In this document: piece by piece, positions 7,121 through 13,775 of the stretch
Layout of the letters: each line of letters begins with the position of its first letter
Numbering within the stretch: position 1 is the stretch's first letter
Assembly: GCA_024403005.1 (NCBI GenBank)
Contig: JAKSSQ010000025.1
Location: 1 to 13,775, forward strand
Source: Clostridia bacterium
Lineage (GTDB): Bacteria > Bacillota > Clostridia > Peptostreptococcales > Anaerovoracaceae
Direction of reading: 5' to 3'
DNA: 13,775 nucleotides
Program-made: the position numbers and the translations under genes
Notes under the pieces: model-generated
Told to the model about the DNA's origin: nothing
Seen by the model: the letters and a program-made list of their open reading frames with translations, nothing else
Database searches by the model: none

Positions 7121-7801
7121 ATGTTCGAAGAAACAAAAAAGCAGATTATTAAAGCTGGTATGACACTGGACCGTTATGGACTTATCGCACTTTCCGGCGG
7201 AAACGTATCCGTTAGAATGCCCAGCGGCGAACTCCTCGTTACACCTTCCGGCATGATCTACGAAGACATGGTAGAAGACGATGTACTCGTAATGGACATT
7301 AACGGTAAGGTAATCGAAGGTACAAGAAAGTCCTCTTCCGATACAGAAGCTATCCTGTACATCTTCCAGAACATGCCCGAAGTTACAGCTGTAATCCACA
7401 CACATCAGCCGTACGCTACAGCAATTGGCCTCATCCAGGACGAATTCGAAGTTAACCTGACAACACTGGCTAACGCTACAGCAGGCCCCGTACCTGTAAC
7501 TCCCTACAGCTCTGCTGGTTCCATCGACATGGGTATCGATACAGTTAACAACATCGGCGACGGTCTCGCAGTTATCCTTGCACACCACGGCGTTATGGCA
7601 GTAGGTAAGGACAAGGGTCTCAAGCAGGCTCTGTATGCAGTAGTTTAGCTCGAAGAGGCTGCAAAGTGCTACCTCGCAGCAAGAGCAGGCGGCGAAACCA
7701 AGAAGATGACACCGGAACAGATCCAGCAGTCCATCGACGTATTCAAGTACTATGGCCAGGGAACACCCGTAATCCCCAAGGATCTGGTAAAGAGAGTATA
7801 G
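7121..7801 (+). pseudogene. Class II aldolase/epimerase family gene (fuculose-phosphate aldolase-like), interrupted by in-frame TAG at codon 176
   Basis: The full frame is 226 codons, the normal length for class II (zinc) aldolases and L-ribulose-5-phosphate 4-epimerases. Visible motifs are SGGNVS (25-30) and TPSGM (41-45), which hold the substrate phosphate, then SSSD with D74 in the acidic catalytic region. Metal-ligand histidines are H93 and H95 (HTH), with H156 in HHG. AGGAG at 7109-7113 sets the start. TAG at 7646-7648 falls after KQALYAVV, where the family carries an acidic residue opening the helix that reads here LEEAAKCYLAAR. The frame then runs 50 more codons to a TAG at 7799-7801. 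The truncated 175-residue product would keep the metal site but lose the C-terminal helices. Activity could be fuculose- or rhamnulose-type aldolase, ribulose-phosphate epimerase or a relative; the sequence does not decide. The response regulator starts 16 bases downstream. Confidence 0.85.
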
Positions 7802-7804
7802 TTA

Positions 7805-7818
7805 TAGCGGAGGCGCTA
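7805..7818 (+). promoter_or_regulatory. Ribosome binding site displayed in a hairpin loop before the response regulator
   Basis: TAGCG (7805-7809) and CGCTA (7814-7818) can pair, leaving GAGG as the loop; the start codon's A lies in the stem. The Shine-Dalgarno GGAGG spans 7809-7813, only 4 nt before the ATG. The hairpin is small and may be chance. Confidence 0.35.
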
Positions 7819-8528
7819 TGAGCACCGAATCAAATGCAACAAAGATTTTAATAGTCGAAGACGAAAAATCCATTTCCGACATTATTAAGTTCAACCTTAA
7901 GAAGGAAGGATTCGAAGTTGAAACGGCCTACGATGGCCAGGACGGACTTAACAAGGCCCTTAACTGCGGCTGCAAGTTAATTCTTCTGGACATCATGCTG
8001 CCCATTATGAGCGGATTTGAAGTCTGCAAAAAAGTTCGTGAAACAAGCGATGTCCCCATCCTTATGCTTACAGCTAAGGAAGAGGAAGCCGACAAGGTTC
8101 TCGGCCTTGAGCTCGGCGCCGACGATTATATTACCAAGCCTTTCGGCATGAGAGAACTCCTGGCAAGAATCAAAGCAAACCTGCGCCGCTTCGAACAGAA
8201 GGACGCTGCAGGTGAAGCCCCCGCAGAAGTTCAGGAATTCGGTAATCTGGAAATTGACCCCAGCCGCTATGAAGTCCGCAAGAACGGACAGACTCTCGAG
8301 CTCACTTTAAGAGAATACGAACTCCTCAAGTACCTCGCAGAAAGAGAAGACCATGTATTCTCCAGAGAACACCTGCTCGAAGAAGTATGGGGCTATGAAT
8401 ATTACGGCGACATCCGCACAGTCGATGTAACTGTAAGCCGTTTAAGGGAAAAGCTGGAGGACGACCCCGGTGACCCCAAATTCATAATGACAAAGCGCGG
8501 CATAGGCTATTATTTTAAGAAGCCTTAA
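7818..8528 (+). CDS. OmpR/PhoB-family response regulator (WalR/YycF- or PhoP-like)
   Basis: A 236-residue DNA-binding response regulator. The receiver domain (about 9-125) has the acidic pair E14/D15, phospho-acceptor D58 in LILLDIMLP, T85 in MLTAKEEE and K107 in TKPF. The C-terminal winged helix (about 138-236) has the usual LTLREYELLKYL, a recognition region with VSRLREKLEDD, and the wing ending TKRGIGYYF. The stretch GADDYITKPF-MREL-ARIKANLRR closely resembles WalR/YycF; PhoP is the main alternative. Only 15 bases separate it from the following kinase, so they form one operon. No promoter or terminator is visible in the 16 bases before it, so transcription may come from the aldolase promoter or from a promoter inside that gene. 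Confidence 0.92.
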   Translation: MSTESNATKILIVEDEKSISDIIKFNLKKEGFEVETAYDGQDGLNKALNCGCKLILLDIMLPIMSGFEVCKKVRETSDVPILMLTAKEEEADKVLGLELGADDYITKPFGMRELLARIKANLRRFEQKDAAGEAPAEVQEFGNLEIDPSRYEVRKNGQTLELTLREYELLKYLAEREDHVFSREHLLEEVWGYEYYGDIRTVDVTVSRLREKLEDDPGDPKFIMTKRGIGYYFKKP

Positions 8529-8543
8529 GCCCTAACGAGTTCT

Positions 8544-10367
8544 ATGAATAATTCCGGACGCAGCAGCGTACGCTGGAGGATAGTAGTCGTTTATTCCATG
8601 CTGTTCTTCGTGGTAATGGCCCTCGTATCGGTCTTCCTCGTAAACCGCATAGAAAACTACCAGCTGTCCTCGCTGAAAGAAAACATCACAAATACAGTAA
8701 CAGAAAGCAACCTGCCCACTTCCCTGGGCGGGTATGCTTCTCTTACGCCAAATTCGGCTCAGATTCAGCAGACCCTGGACTACAGCTGGAGCAGCTTTAC
8801 GGAAGAGCTCTCCGTCGTGGACAGCAGTCTTAACATCTGCGCCTCCACAAACGAGAATTTAATCGGCCGCTCTGCAGCCGATGTTTTTGACTCTGGGATT
8901 ATTGCATCCTGCCTGCTTACCGGCAAGGAATGCGAATCCGATACAGAAAGCTCCGGCAACATTCCGGTAAAGAATCTCTGCTACGCAATTAAGAACGGCA
9001 GCATCACTACCGGCGTTGTTTATGTGCGTGCAGATCTTTCCAGCATCAACAGCTTCGTAGCCCAGAGTAAACTCATATTTATCCAGGCTATCGCAATAGC
9101 CCTGGTAGTTACGTTTATATTGGGGTCAGTGCTCGCCAGCAGCATTACAAGGCCCATTAACGACGTAACAAACACCGTCCAGAAGATGTCCGCCGGCGAT
9201 TTCTCCGAAGGCGTAAGCGTAAAGAGCGACGACGAAATCGGACAGCTCGCGCAGATGTTCAACCTGCTGCGAGAGAAGCTGGACTTTACGTTATCCGAAA
9301 TTTCCAACGAAAAGAACAAGCTGTCCACCATACTTACCTACATGGCGGACGGCCTTGTAGCAATAGATCTGGAAGGCAACATTATCCACGCAAACCCGGC
9401 AGCCCGCCACATGCTGGATATCGACCAGGACGAAGACCTTTCCAGAAGAGATTATAATTCCATCCTGGGCCACATCTCCGAAAACATGCAGCTTTCCCGC
9501 ATTAAGGGCAACTGCGAGTACGAAGGCGGCCAGGACATATTCTTTACAGAAAACAGAGTTTTTGCAGTTCGCTACGACAGATTTAAGGACGAAGACGGCA
9601 AGGATATCGGCATTATCATAATCATGCAGGATATTACGGAGCGCCAGAAGCTGGAAGACATGCAGAAGGACTTCGTTGCCAACGTTTCCCACGAGCTCAA
9701 GACGCCGCTCACCACGGTTAAGAGCTACACGGAAACCCTTATGGACGGCGCTGTGGACGATCCGGAAGTGGCTCAGAGCTTCCTGGAGATCATCGACAAC
9801 GAAACGGACCGCATGACCAGACTCGTTAAGGACTTGCTCCAGCTTTCCAGACTGGACCACCGCCAGGAAAAGATGAACTTCTCCGAAGGGGACAGCGTGC
9901 GCCTGGTAAAGATGTGCATCACCAAGATGGACATTACTGCCCAGCAGAAACAGCAGCAGCTTAACGCAATGTTCGGTGACCCCGGGCAGATCCGTGTAAA
10001 CATGGATAAGGACAGAATGGAACAGGTTTTAATGAACGTGCTGTCCAACGCCATAAAATACACTCAGGAAGGCGGAAGAATCGACGTAGACATCCTTAAA
10101 AACGGCGGAAAGGTGCTCGTTACCGTTTCCGACAACGGCATAGGCATGTCTGCAGAAGAACTGCCAAGAATTTTTGAAAGATTTTACCGCGTAGACAAAG
10201 CCCGCTCCCGCAGCATGGGCGGCACAGGCCTTGGCCTTGCCATCACCAAGCAGATTGTGGAAGAGCACCAGGGCACCATCGAGGCGGAAAGCTCTCCCGG
10301 TAAGGGCACCAAGTTCACCATAACCTTACCGATTTCTAAACATAAAGGAATACCAAACATAGAATAA
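8544..10367 (+). CDS. Membrane sensor histidine kinase (WalK/PhoR-like: TM, extracellular domain, TM, HAMP, PAS, HisKA, HATPase)
   Basis: A 607-residue transmembrane kinase and cognate partner of the upstream regulator. TM1 spans about 13-33, the extracellular sensor about 34-176, and TM2 about 177-201. HAMP follows at about 202-250 (TRPINDV...GDF...DEIGQLA...F), then a PAS domain at about 255-365 ending in QDITER. The H box FVANVSHELKTPL has phospho-acceptor H383. The ATP-binding domain has N502 in NVLSNAIKYT, DNGIGM, FERFYRVD and GGTGLGLAI, all intact. No good ribosome site precedes the ATG at 8544; a later in-frame ATG at 8598 would cut into TM1 and is less likely. Domain order fits WalK, the cell-wall homeostasis kinase, or PhoR; the usual WalHIJ partners are not next to it. 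The stop overlaps the next start (TAATG). Confidence 0.93.
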   Translation: MNNSGRSSVRWRIVVVYSMLFFVVMALVSVFLVNRIENYQLSSLKENITNTVTESNLPTSLGGYASLTPNSAQIQQTLDYSWSSFTEELSVVDSSLNICASTNENLIGRSAADVFDSGIIASCLLTGKECESDTESSGNIPVKNLCYAIKNGSITTGVVYVRADLSSINSFVAQSKLIFIQAIAIALVVTFILGSVLASSITRPINDVTNTVQKMSAGDFSEGVSVKSDDEIGQLAQMFNLLREKLDFTLSEISNEKNKLSTILTYMADGLVAIDLEGNIIHANPAARHMLDIDQDEDLSRRDYNSILGHISENMQLSRIKGNCEYEGGQDIFFTENRVFAVRYDRFKDEDGKDIGIIIIMQDITERQKLEDMQKDFVANVSHELKTPLTTVKSYTETLMDGAVDDPEVAQSFLEIIDNETDRMTRLVKDLLQLSRLDHRQEKMNFSEGDSVRLVKMCITKMDITAQQKQQQLNAMFGDPGQIRVNMDKDRMEQVLMNVLSNAIKYTQEGGRIDVDILKNGGKVLVTVSDNGIGMSAEELPRIFERFYRVDKARSRSMGGTGLGLAITKQIVEEHQGTIEAESSPGKGTKFTITLPISKHKGIPNIE

Positions 10368-10858
10368 TGGACGAAGAAAGAGGCATAAGCAGCTTTACCC
10401 AGGATCTTCTCGAGCGCCCCAGCGAAAGCGAAGCGCAGAGAGAAAGAAGGGAAATCCGCAGCAAAAAACTGGAGAAGAAGACCAAGGTTAAAGACCCGGA
10501 GAAAATCAAGCGCAGACAGCATCGCCGCAGGGTCATTTTAGTCATGTTCCTGATTGTGCTCATCGCAGTGGGTCTTACAGTTCGCGGAATCTTCAGGCTG
10601 GCTGCTTTAAACATAGAAAAGGCCGAAACTGCCAAGGAACTCCAGGCTCTGGAGCAGCAGATGGGCGAACTTCAGAACGAACTTACCCAGGTTAACTCCG
10701 ACGAATACGTAGAGCAGCAGGCCAGAATCCAGCTGCACATGATCCGCCCCGGCGAAATCCTCTGCGTAGTGCCCCTGGAGGCTGCCGGCAGTGCAGGGTC
10801 CGAAGGCGAAGCGCCCGAGGATGCAGACAGCGCAAAGCCGGAAGAGGCTAAGCCATGA
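10367..10858 (+). CDS. DivIC/FtsB-like septum formation initiator (bitopic coiled-coil division protein)
   Basis: A 163-residue protein with a long charged cytoplasmic N-terminus (1-55, many Arg/Lys/Glu), one transmembrane segment (about 56-75) and an extracytoplasmic coiled coil (about 80-112, Glu/Gln/Leu rich). Then comes the family's signature end, SDEYVEQQARIQLHMIRPGEI, close to the usual 'yiEk.AR..L.....gE' of DivIC/FtsB/FtsL proteins. An acidic, Ala-rich tail (about 137-163) is probably disordered. Such proteins link the FtsQ/DivIB-FtsL complex to septal wall synthesis. The ATG overlaps the kinase stop by one base; the nearest AAGGAA lies 16 nt upstream, so translational coupling is likely. 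The TGA overlaps the rnmV start (ATGA). Confidence 0.85.
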   Translation: MDEERGISSFTQDLLERPSESEAQRERREIRSKKLEKKTKVKDPEKIKRRQHRRRVILVMFLIVLIAVGLTVRGIFRLAALNIEKAETAKELQALEQQMGELQNELTQVNSDEYVEQQARIQLHMIRPGEILCVVPLEAAGSAGSEGEAPEDADSAKPEEAKP

Positions 10859-11457
10859 CCCAATCAGCCCGCCCCGTTATAAAAGAGACTATAGTTGTCG
10901 AGGGCAGAGACGACGAATCTGCGGTTTTAAGAGCTGTGGAAGCCGATATTATCTGCACTCACGGATATGGGATAAACGCGAAGACTTTAGAGCAGATCGG
11001 CTATGCATACGATAAAAAGGGGATAATTATATTTACCGACCCGGACTTTGCCGGAAAGAATATCCGGGAAAGGCTAAGCGGTCTTTACCCGAACGCAAAG
11101 CACGCCTTCCTTACGAGAGACGATGCCCATAAGGACGGAGACATAGGCGTGGAAAACGCCTCTCCCGAGGCCATAAAAGCGGCTATTCTCGCTGCGAGGG
11201 CAGTTATTCAAAAAGACGAAAAAAACTCGCCAAAGGCGGGATTTAAGGCCTCAGAAGGCAGGATACTTCCGGAGGATATGGTTATGCTCGGGCTCACCGG
11301 ACAAACTTACTCGGCAGAGCTTCGAAAAGAGACCGGAAAGATACTGTGCATCGGAAGCGGAAACGCTTCGGCATTTCTAAAAAGACTTAATTCCTTCGGA
11401 ATTACCAGAGAGGAACTGGTTAAAGCATGCAGCAAAGCTTCAACAGAAAATCCATGA
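10855..11457 (+). CDS. rnmV: Ribonuclease M5 (5S rRNA maturation, TOPRIM domain)
   Basis: A 200-residue TOPRIM nuclease that trims the 5S rRNA precursor in Firmicutes, normally with ribosomal protein L18. The TOPRIM glutamate E16 sits in VVEGRDD and the metal-binding DxD is D62/D64 in FTDPDFAG. KHAFLTRDDA and GDIGVENASPEAI are strongly typical of RNase M5. GAGG at 10844-10847 serves the ATG at 10855, which overlaps the upstream stop as ATGA. The following ksgA is the usual neighbour of rnmV in this phylum. Codon use is more relaxed than in the hydrogenase genes (more AT-ending and rare codons), consistent with modest expression. Confidence 0.94.
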   Translation: MTQSARPVIKETIVVEGRDDESAVLRAVEADIICTHGYGINAKTLEQIGYAYDKKGIIIFTDPDFAGKNIRERLSGLYPNAKHAFLTRDDAHKDGDIGVENASPEAIKAAILAARAVIQKDEKNSPKAGFKASEGRILPEDMVMLGLTGQTYSAELRKETGKILCIGSGNASAFLKRLNSFGITREELVKACSKASTENP

Positions 11458-12293
11458 GCTCCCTGGAGCGCAGATACAATTTTAAAGCGGCTAAGGAACT
11501 GGGCCAGAATTTCGTTACAGACCCGGCAGTAACCGAAAATATTATTGAATCTGCAGGAGCAGGAAAAAAAGATTTAATAATCGAAATCGGCCCCGGATTA
11601 GGCGTAATTACCGCAAGAGCAGCCGAAAACTGCGGAAAACTCGTGGCAATCGAGGTAGATAAGAACCTTTTGCCCATACTTGCCGAAACCGTAGGCTGGC
11701 AGCCCAACGTAAAAATTATCAACGAAGATATTCTCAAAGCGGATCTTGCTGATATAATATATAAGGAGAAGGTTTTGCCCGACGGAAGCGAGGCGGAGCA
11801 CGTTAAGCTCATCGGCAACCTGCCGTACTATATTACGTCGCCGATCATGGCCAAACTCATCGAAAACCGCGAACTCTACGAATCCGTAACCATCATGGTT
11901 CAGAAGGAAGTTGCGGAGAAGATGATGGCGGCCCCCGGCAAGAGAAACTACGGAGTAATGTCCGTAGCGATTCAGTATTTCTGCGACATCGAATACGTAA
12001 TGGACGTTCCCAAAGAAGTATTCATGCCCATGCCGAAGGTGGATTCTTCCGTTCTTACCCTGCACATCCGCAAGGAAAAGCCGGTCCAGGCTAAAGACGA
12101 AGAGAAGTTCTTCCGCGTAGTAAAGGCCGGATTTGCTCAGAGGCGCAAGACTCTCGGCAACGCGCTCGTAGGCACCGATGGTGCAGACAAGGCAAAGGTT
12201 CAGGACGTGCTGAATGCAGCCGGCGTTGACCCGATGCGCAGAGCAGAAACCCTCTCACTCGCTGAATTTGCAGCGATTTCAGACAGCCTTTAA
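11427..12293 (+). CDS. rsmA: 16S rRNA (adenine1518/1519-N6)-dimethyltransferase KsgA/RsmA
   Basis: A 288-residue SAM-dependent methyltransferase that dimethylates two adjacent adenines near the 3' end of 16S rRNA during 30S assembly. Motifs are ELGQNF (24-29), the SAM-binding IEIGPGLG (52-59), catalytic NLPYY (131-135) and the C-terminal VFMPMPKVDSSV and FAQRRKTLGNAL. All are intact. Two starts are possible: ATG 11427 gives the usual N-terminal length and overlaps rnmV by 31 bases; ATG 11454 (residue 10) would overlap by ATGA, like the rnmV start, but has a weaker ribosome site. I favour the first, moderately. Confidence 0.95.
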   Translation: MQQSFNRKSMSSLERRYNFKAAKELGQNFVTDPAVTENIIESAGAGKKDLIIEIGPGLGVITARAAENCGKLVAIEVDKNLLPILAETVGWQPNVKIINEDILKADLADIIYKEKVLPDGSEAEHVKLIGNLPYYITSPIMAKLIENRELYESVTIMVQKEVAEKMMAAPGKRNYGVMSVAIQYFCDIEYVMDVPKEVFMPMPKVDSSVLTLHIRKEKPVQAKDEEKFFRVVKAGFAQRRKTLGNALVGTDGADKAKVQDVLNAAGVDPMRRAETLSLAEFAAISDSL

Positions 12294-12347
12294 CATGTAA
12301 AAGTGTTTAAATATAAGGATATATTTTTTTGATGGAGGTATCATAAA

Positions 12348-12719
12348 ATGAAAACAATTGCAACAACAAAGGCTCCCGCAGCTATCGGTCCTTACAGCCA
12401 GGCACAGATCGTTAACGGTCTCGTATACACATCCGGTCAGATCGGAGCTAAGGCTGACGGTTCCATTCCCGAAGGCGTAGAAGCTCAGACAACACAGTCC
12501 CTCGAAAACGTTAAGGCTATCCTCGAAGAAGCTGGCACATCCATGGATAAGGTTGTTAAGACAACAGTATTCATCGCAGACATGAACGACTTCGCAAAGG
12601 TTAACGCAATCTATGCTACATACTTCAAGGAAGGTTCCTACCCCGCAAGAAGCTGCGTACAGGTAGCTCGTCTCCCCAAGGACATGCTCGTAGAAATCGA
12701 AGTAATCGCAGAACTGTAA
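12348..12719 (+). CDS. ridA: RidA family enamine/imine deaminase
   Basis: A 123-residue protein, close to the usual 125-130 of the RidA (YjgF/YER057c/UK114) family. It hydrolyses reactive 2-aminoacrylate and related imines from PLP enzymes to 2-oxoacids, protecting them from damage. IGPYSQA, VYTSGQIG, ARSCVQVARLPKD with the substrate-binding Arg, and VEIEVIA with the conserved Glu are all present. GGAGG at 12334-12338 is well spaced for the ATG. The 54-base gap after ksgA is AT rich with possible -10 boxes (TATATT at 12320-12325) but no convincing -35. Its strongly biased codons (Thr almost always ACA) resemble the hydrogenase genes and differ from rnmV and ksgA, suggesting high expression from its own promoter. 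A strong terminator follows. Confidence 0.95.
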   Translation: MKTIATTKAPAAIGPYSQAQIVNGLVYTSGQIGAKADGSIPEGVEAQTTQSLENVKAILEEAGTSMDKVVKTTVFIADMNDFAKVNAIYATYFKEGSYPARSCVQVARLPKDMLVEIEVIAEL

Positions 12720-12730
12720 TAGAAATGCAC

Positions 12731-12760
12731 GAGGCGGCTTAAGGCCGCCTCTTTTATTTT
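12731..12760 (+). terminator. Rho-independent terminator after ridA
   Basis: GAGGCGGC (12731-12738), loop TTAAG, GCCGCCTC (12744-12751), then TTTTATTTT. A perfect 8-bp GC-rich stem with a clear T-run. Confidence 0.95.
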
Positions 12761-12764
12761 AAGT

Positions 12765-13670
12765 ATGACCAAACCATCCACTGTAAAATTTCATCTTCCG
12801 GGCCTCTTTGAGTTTTACGAACTCTACAGACGTTTTCTGCCTCTCTTTTACGAAAAGAGGGAATGGTTTTACCCCTGGGCAGAAATAGAATCCATCTACG
12901 GCGCTCCTTCAGGCTGCCTCTGGGGCGGCGGGCGCACCGGCTTCGGCGACTGCGATGTAAACGAATGCCTTAAACTCCTTGAAGAATACGGTATTTCGGC
13001 CCGCCTTACCTTCAGTAATTCACTCCTTAAAGAAGAACACCTTTCCGACTACAGATGCAATAATCTCTGCAGAAAGCTGGCAGAAAAGCCGGCGCTGCGC
13101 GGCGGCGTAATAGTCCATTCGGATTTGCTGGCAGAATACCTCCGCAAAAACTACCCCGGGCTTTATCTGGTATCTTCCACAACCAAAGTGCAGACGGACT
13201 TAAAAGACCTTAAAGCAGAATTGGAAAGACCGGAATTTGAATACGTAGTGCCGGATTTCCGCTGCAATAAGGCTTTAAATTTCCTGGAAAACCTTCCGCA
13301 GAGCGAAAAGGATAAAGTCGAATTCCTCTGCAACGAATGCTGCAGCATAGCCTGCAAAGACCGCAGGGCCTGCTACGAAAACGTGAGCCGCAAAGCGCTC
13401 GGAGAAGACTGCCCGGACCACGTGTGCAGAGCTCCCGGAGCAGAAGAGGGCTACAAGTTCTCCAAAGCCATGAAGAACCCGGCTTTTATCGGGGTCACCG
13501 ATATAACGGAAACCTACATGCCCATGGGCTTTTCCAACTTTAAAATCGAGGGCAGAAGCCTCGGCAGCGCCGTGGTCTTCGAAATGCTCTTATATTACCT
13601 GACGAAGCCGGAGCACCATGTGGAACTTCGAGAAGCCGTGTATCTGGACAGCAGCCTGGATCTTTTCTAG
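12765..13670 (+). CDS. Cysteine-rich U32 peptidase-related protein of unknown function
   Basis: A 301-residue cytoplasmic protein with no signal peptide or membrane segment. I recognise it as related to the U32 'peptidase' family by KIEGRS (260-265, compare KIEGRxKS of YegQ/TrhP-type proteins), the preceding TDITETYMPMGFSNF, and a central NEC/C cluster. Cysteines are dense: C189, C192, C193, C197, C203, C216 and C221, plus C51 and C63 near an N-terminal GGGRTGFGD. U32 proteins such as TrhP, RlhA and UbiU/V use four cysteines for a [4Fe-4S] cluster in RNA or quinone hydroxylation, so an iron-sulfur enzyme is plausible but unproven. The ATG is only 5 bases after the ridA terminator T-run, with no Shine-Dalgarno, so expression is puzzling. 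No clear terminator follows. Confidence 0.75.
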   Translation: MTKPSTVKFHLPGLFEFYELYRRFLPLFYEKREWFYPWAEIESIYGAPSGCLWGGGRTGFGDCDVNECLKLLEEYGISARLTFSNSLLKEEHLSDYRCNNLCRKLAEKPALRGGVIVHSDLLAEYLRKNYPGLYLVSSTTKVQTDLKDLKAELERPEFEYVVPDFRCNKALNFLENLPQSEKDKVEFLCNECCSIACKDRRACYENVSRKALGEDCPDHVCRAPGAEEGYKFSKAMKNPAFIGVTDITETYMPMGFSNFKIEGRSLGSAVVFEMLLYYLTKPEHHVELREAVYLDSSLDLF

Positions 13671-13715
13671 TTCGCAGCTCCCTGCCTGCCGGCAATCGCG
13701 CAGCGCAGACTATTG

Positions 13716-13724
13716 TGCTATAAT
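13716..13724 (+). promoter_or_regulatory. Extended -10 promoter of the gene that leaves the window
   Basis: TGCTATAAT, identical to the element before the zinc dehydrogenase gene. No good -35 lies 17 bp upstream. It would give a leader of about 30 nt before the ATG at 13763. Confidence 0.65.
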
Positions 13725-13762
13725 CTAGATACTTATATAAATCTGCAATAACAGGAGAGATT

Positions 13763-13775
13763 ATGAACTTCAGAC
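13763..13775 (+). CDS. Start of a gene truncated by the window end
   Basis: ATG with AGGAG at 13753-13757 and a promoter at 13716-13724. Only four full codons (MNFR) are visible, so nothing can be said about function. Confidence 0.6.

Noticed and set aside
7646..7648. TAG as a pyrrolysine codon
   Set aside because: Pyrrolysine is known mainly in methylamine methyltransferases. The gene is a sugar aldolase-family member, a nearby gene has TAA in the same situation, and no downstream insertion element is recognisable.
13687..13694. TGCCGGCA palindrome as terminator after the U32-related gene
   Set aside because: Too short, has no loop, and no T-run follows.

Overview
This window looks like chromosomal DNA of an anaerobic, fermentative member of the Clostridia (Firmicutes). 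That rests on an HydB/HydA-type [FeFe]-hydrogenase pair, a WalR/WalK- or PhoP/PhoR-like two-component system, the Firmicutes-typical neighbours rnmV (RNase M5) and ksgA (rsmA), strong AGGAGG-type ribosome binding sites and extended -10 promoters. The species cannot be named from the sequence alone. All genes read on the plus strand, and no mobile elements, CRISPR arrays, tRNAs or rRNAs were seen.

Layout. Positions 2-2939 hold the 3' part of hydB and a complete hydA, closed by an intrinsic terminator (2994-3032). A compact promoter then starts a zinc-dependent medium-chain dehydrogenase (3069-4100), which has its own strong terminator. Next come a uridine-phosphorylase-like gene (4155-5018), a two-gene transketolase (5137-6048 and 6063-7055) and a class II aldolase/epimerase-family gene (7121-7801). 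From 7818 the content turns to housekeeping: response regulator, sensor histidine kinase, DivIC/FtsB-like cell division protein, RNase M5 and 16S rRNA dimethyltransferase KsgA. The last four of these genes are joined by 1-31 base overlaps. RidA with its own terminator follows, then a cysteine-rich protein related to the U32 peptidase family, and finally a promoter and the first codons of a gene that runs off the end.

How the genes may work together. The first half reads as a fermentation module. The phosphorylase would release pentose-1-phosphate, the transketolase and aldolase would rearrange or cleave sugar phosphates, the dehydrogenase would move redox equivalents, and the hydrogenase would dispose of electrons as H2. 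This is inferred from gene order, not shown.

The most striking anomaly is three disruptive single-codon changes in otherwise well-preserved genes of that half. The transketolase N-terminal subunit has an in-frame TAA at codon 142 where Glu is expected. The aldolase has an in-frame TAG at codon 176, again where Glu is expected. HydA has Arg (CGC) at residue 196, where a [4Fe-4S] ligand Cys (TGC) is expected. Reading frame and codon use continue undisturbed past both stops, so these are recent nonsense changes, suppressed or recoded codons, or sequencing/assembly errors. The sequence alone cannot decide which. I found no clearly novel multi-gene system.
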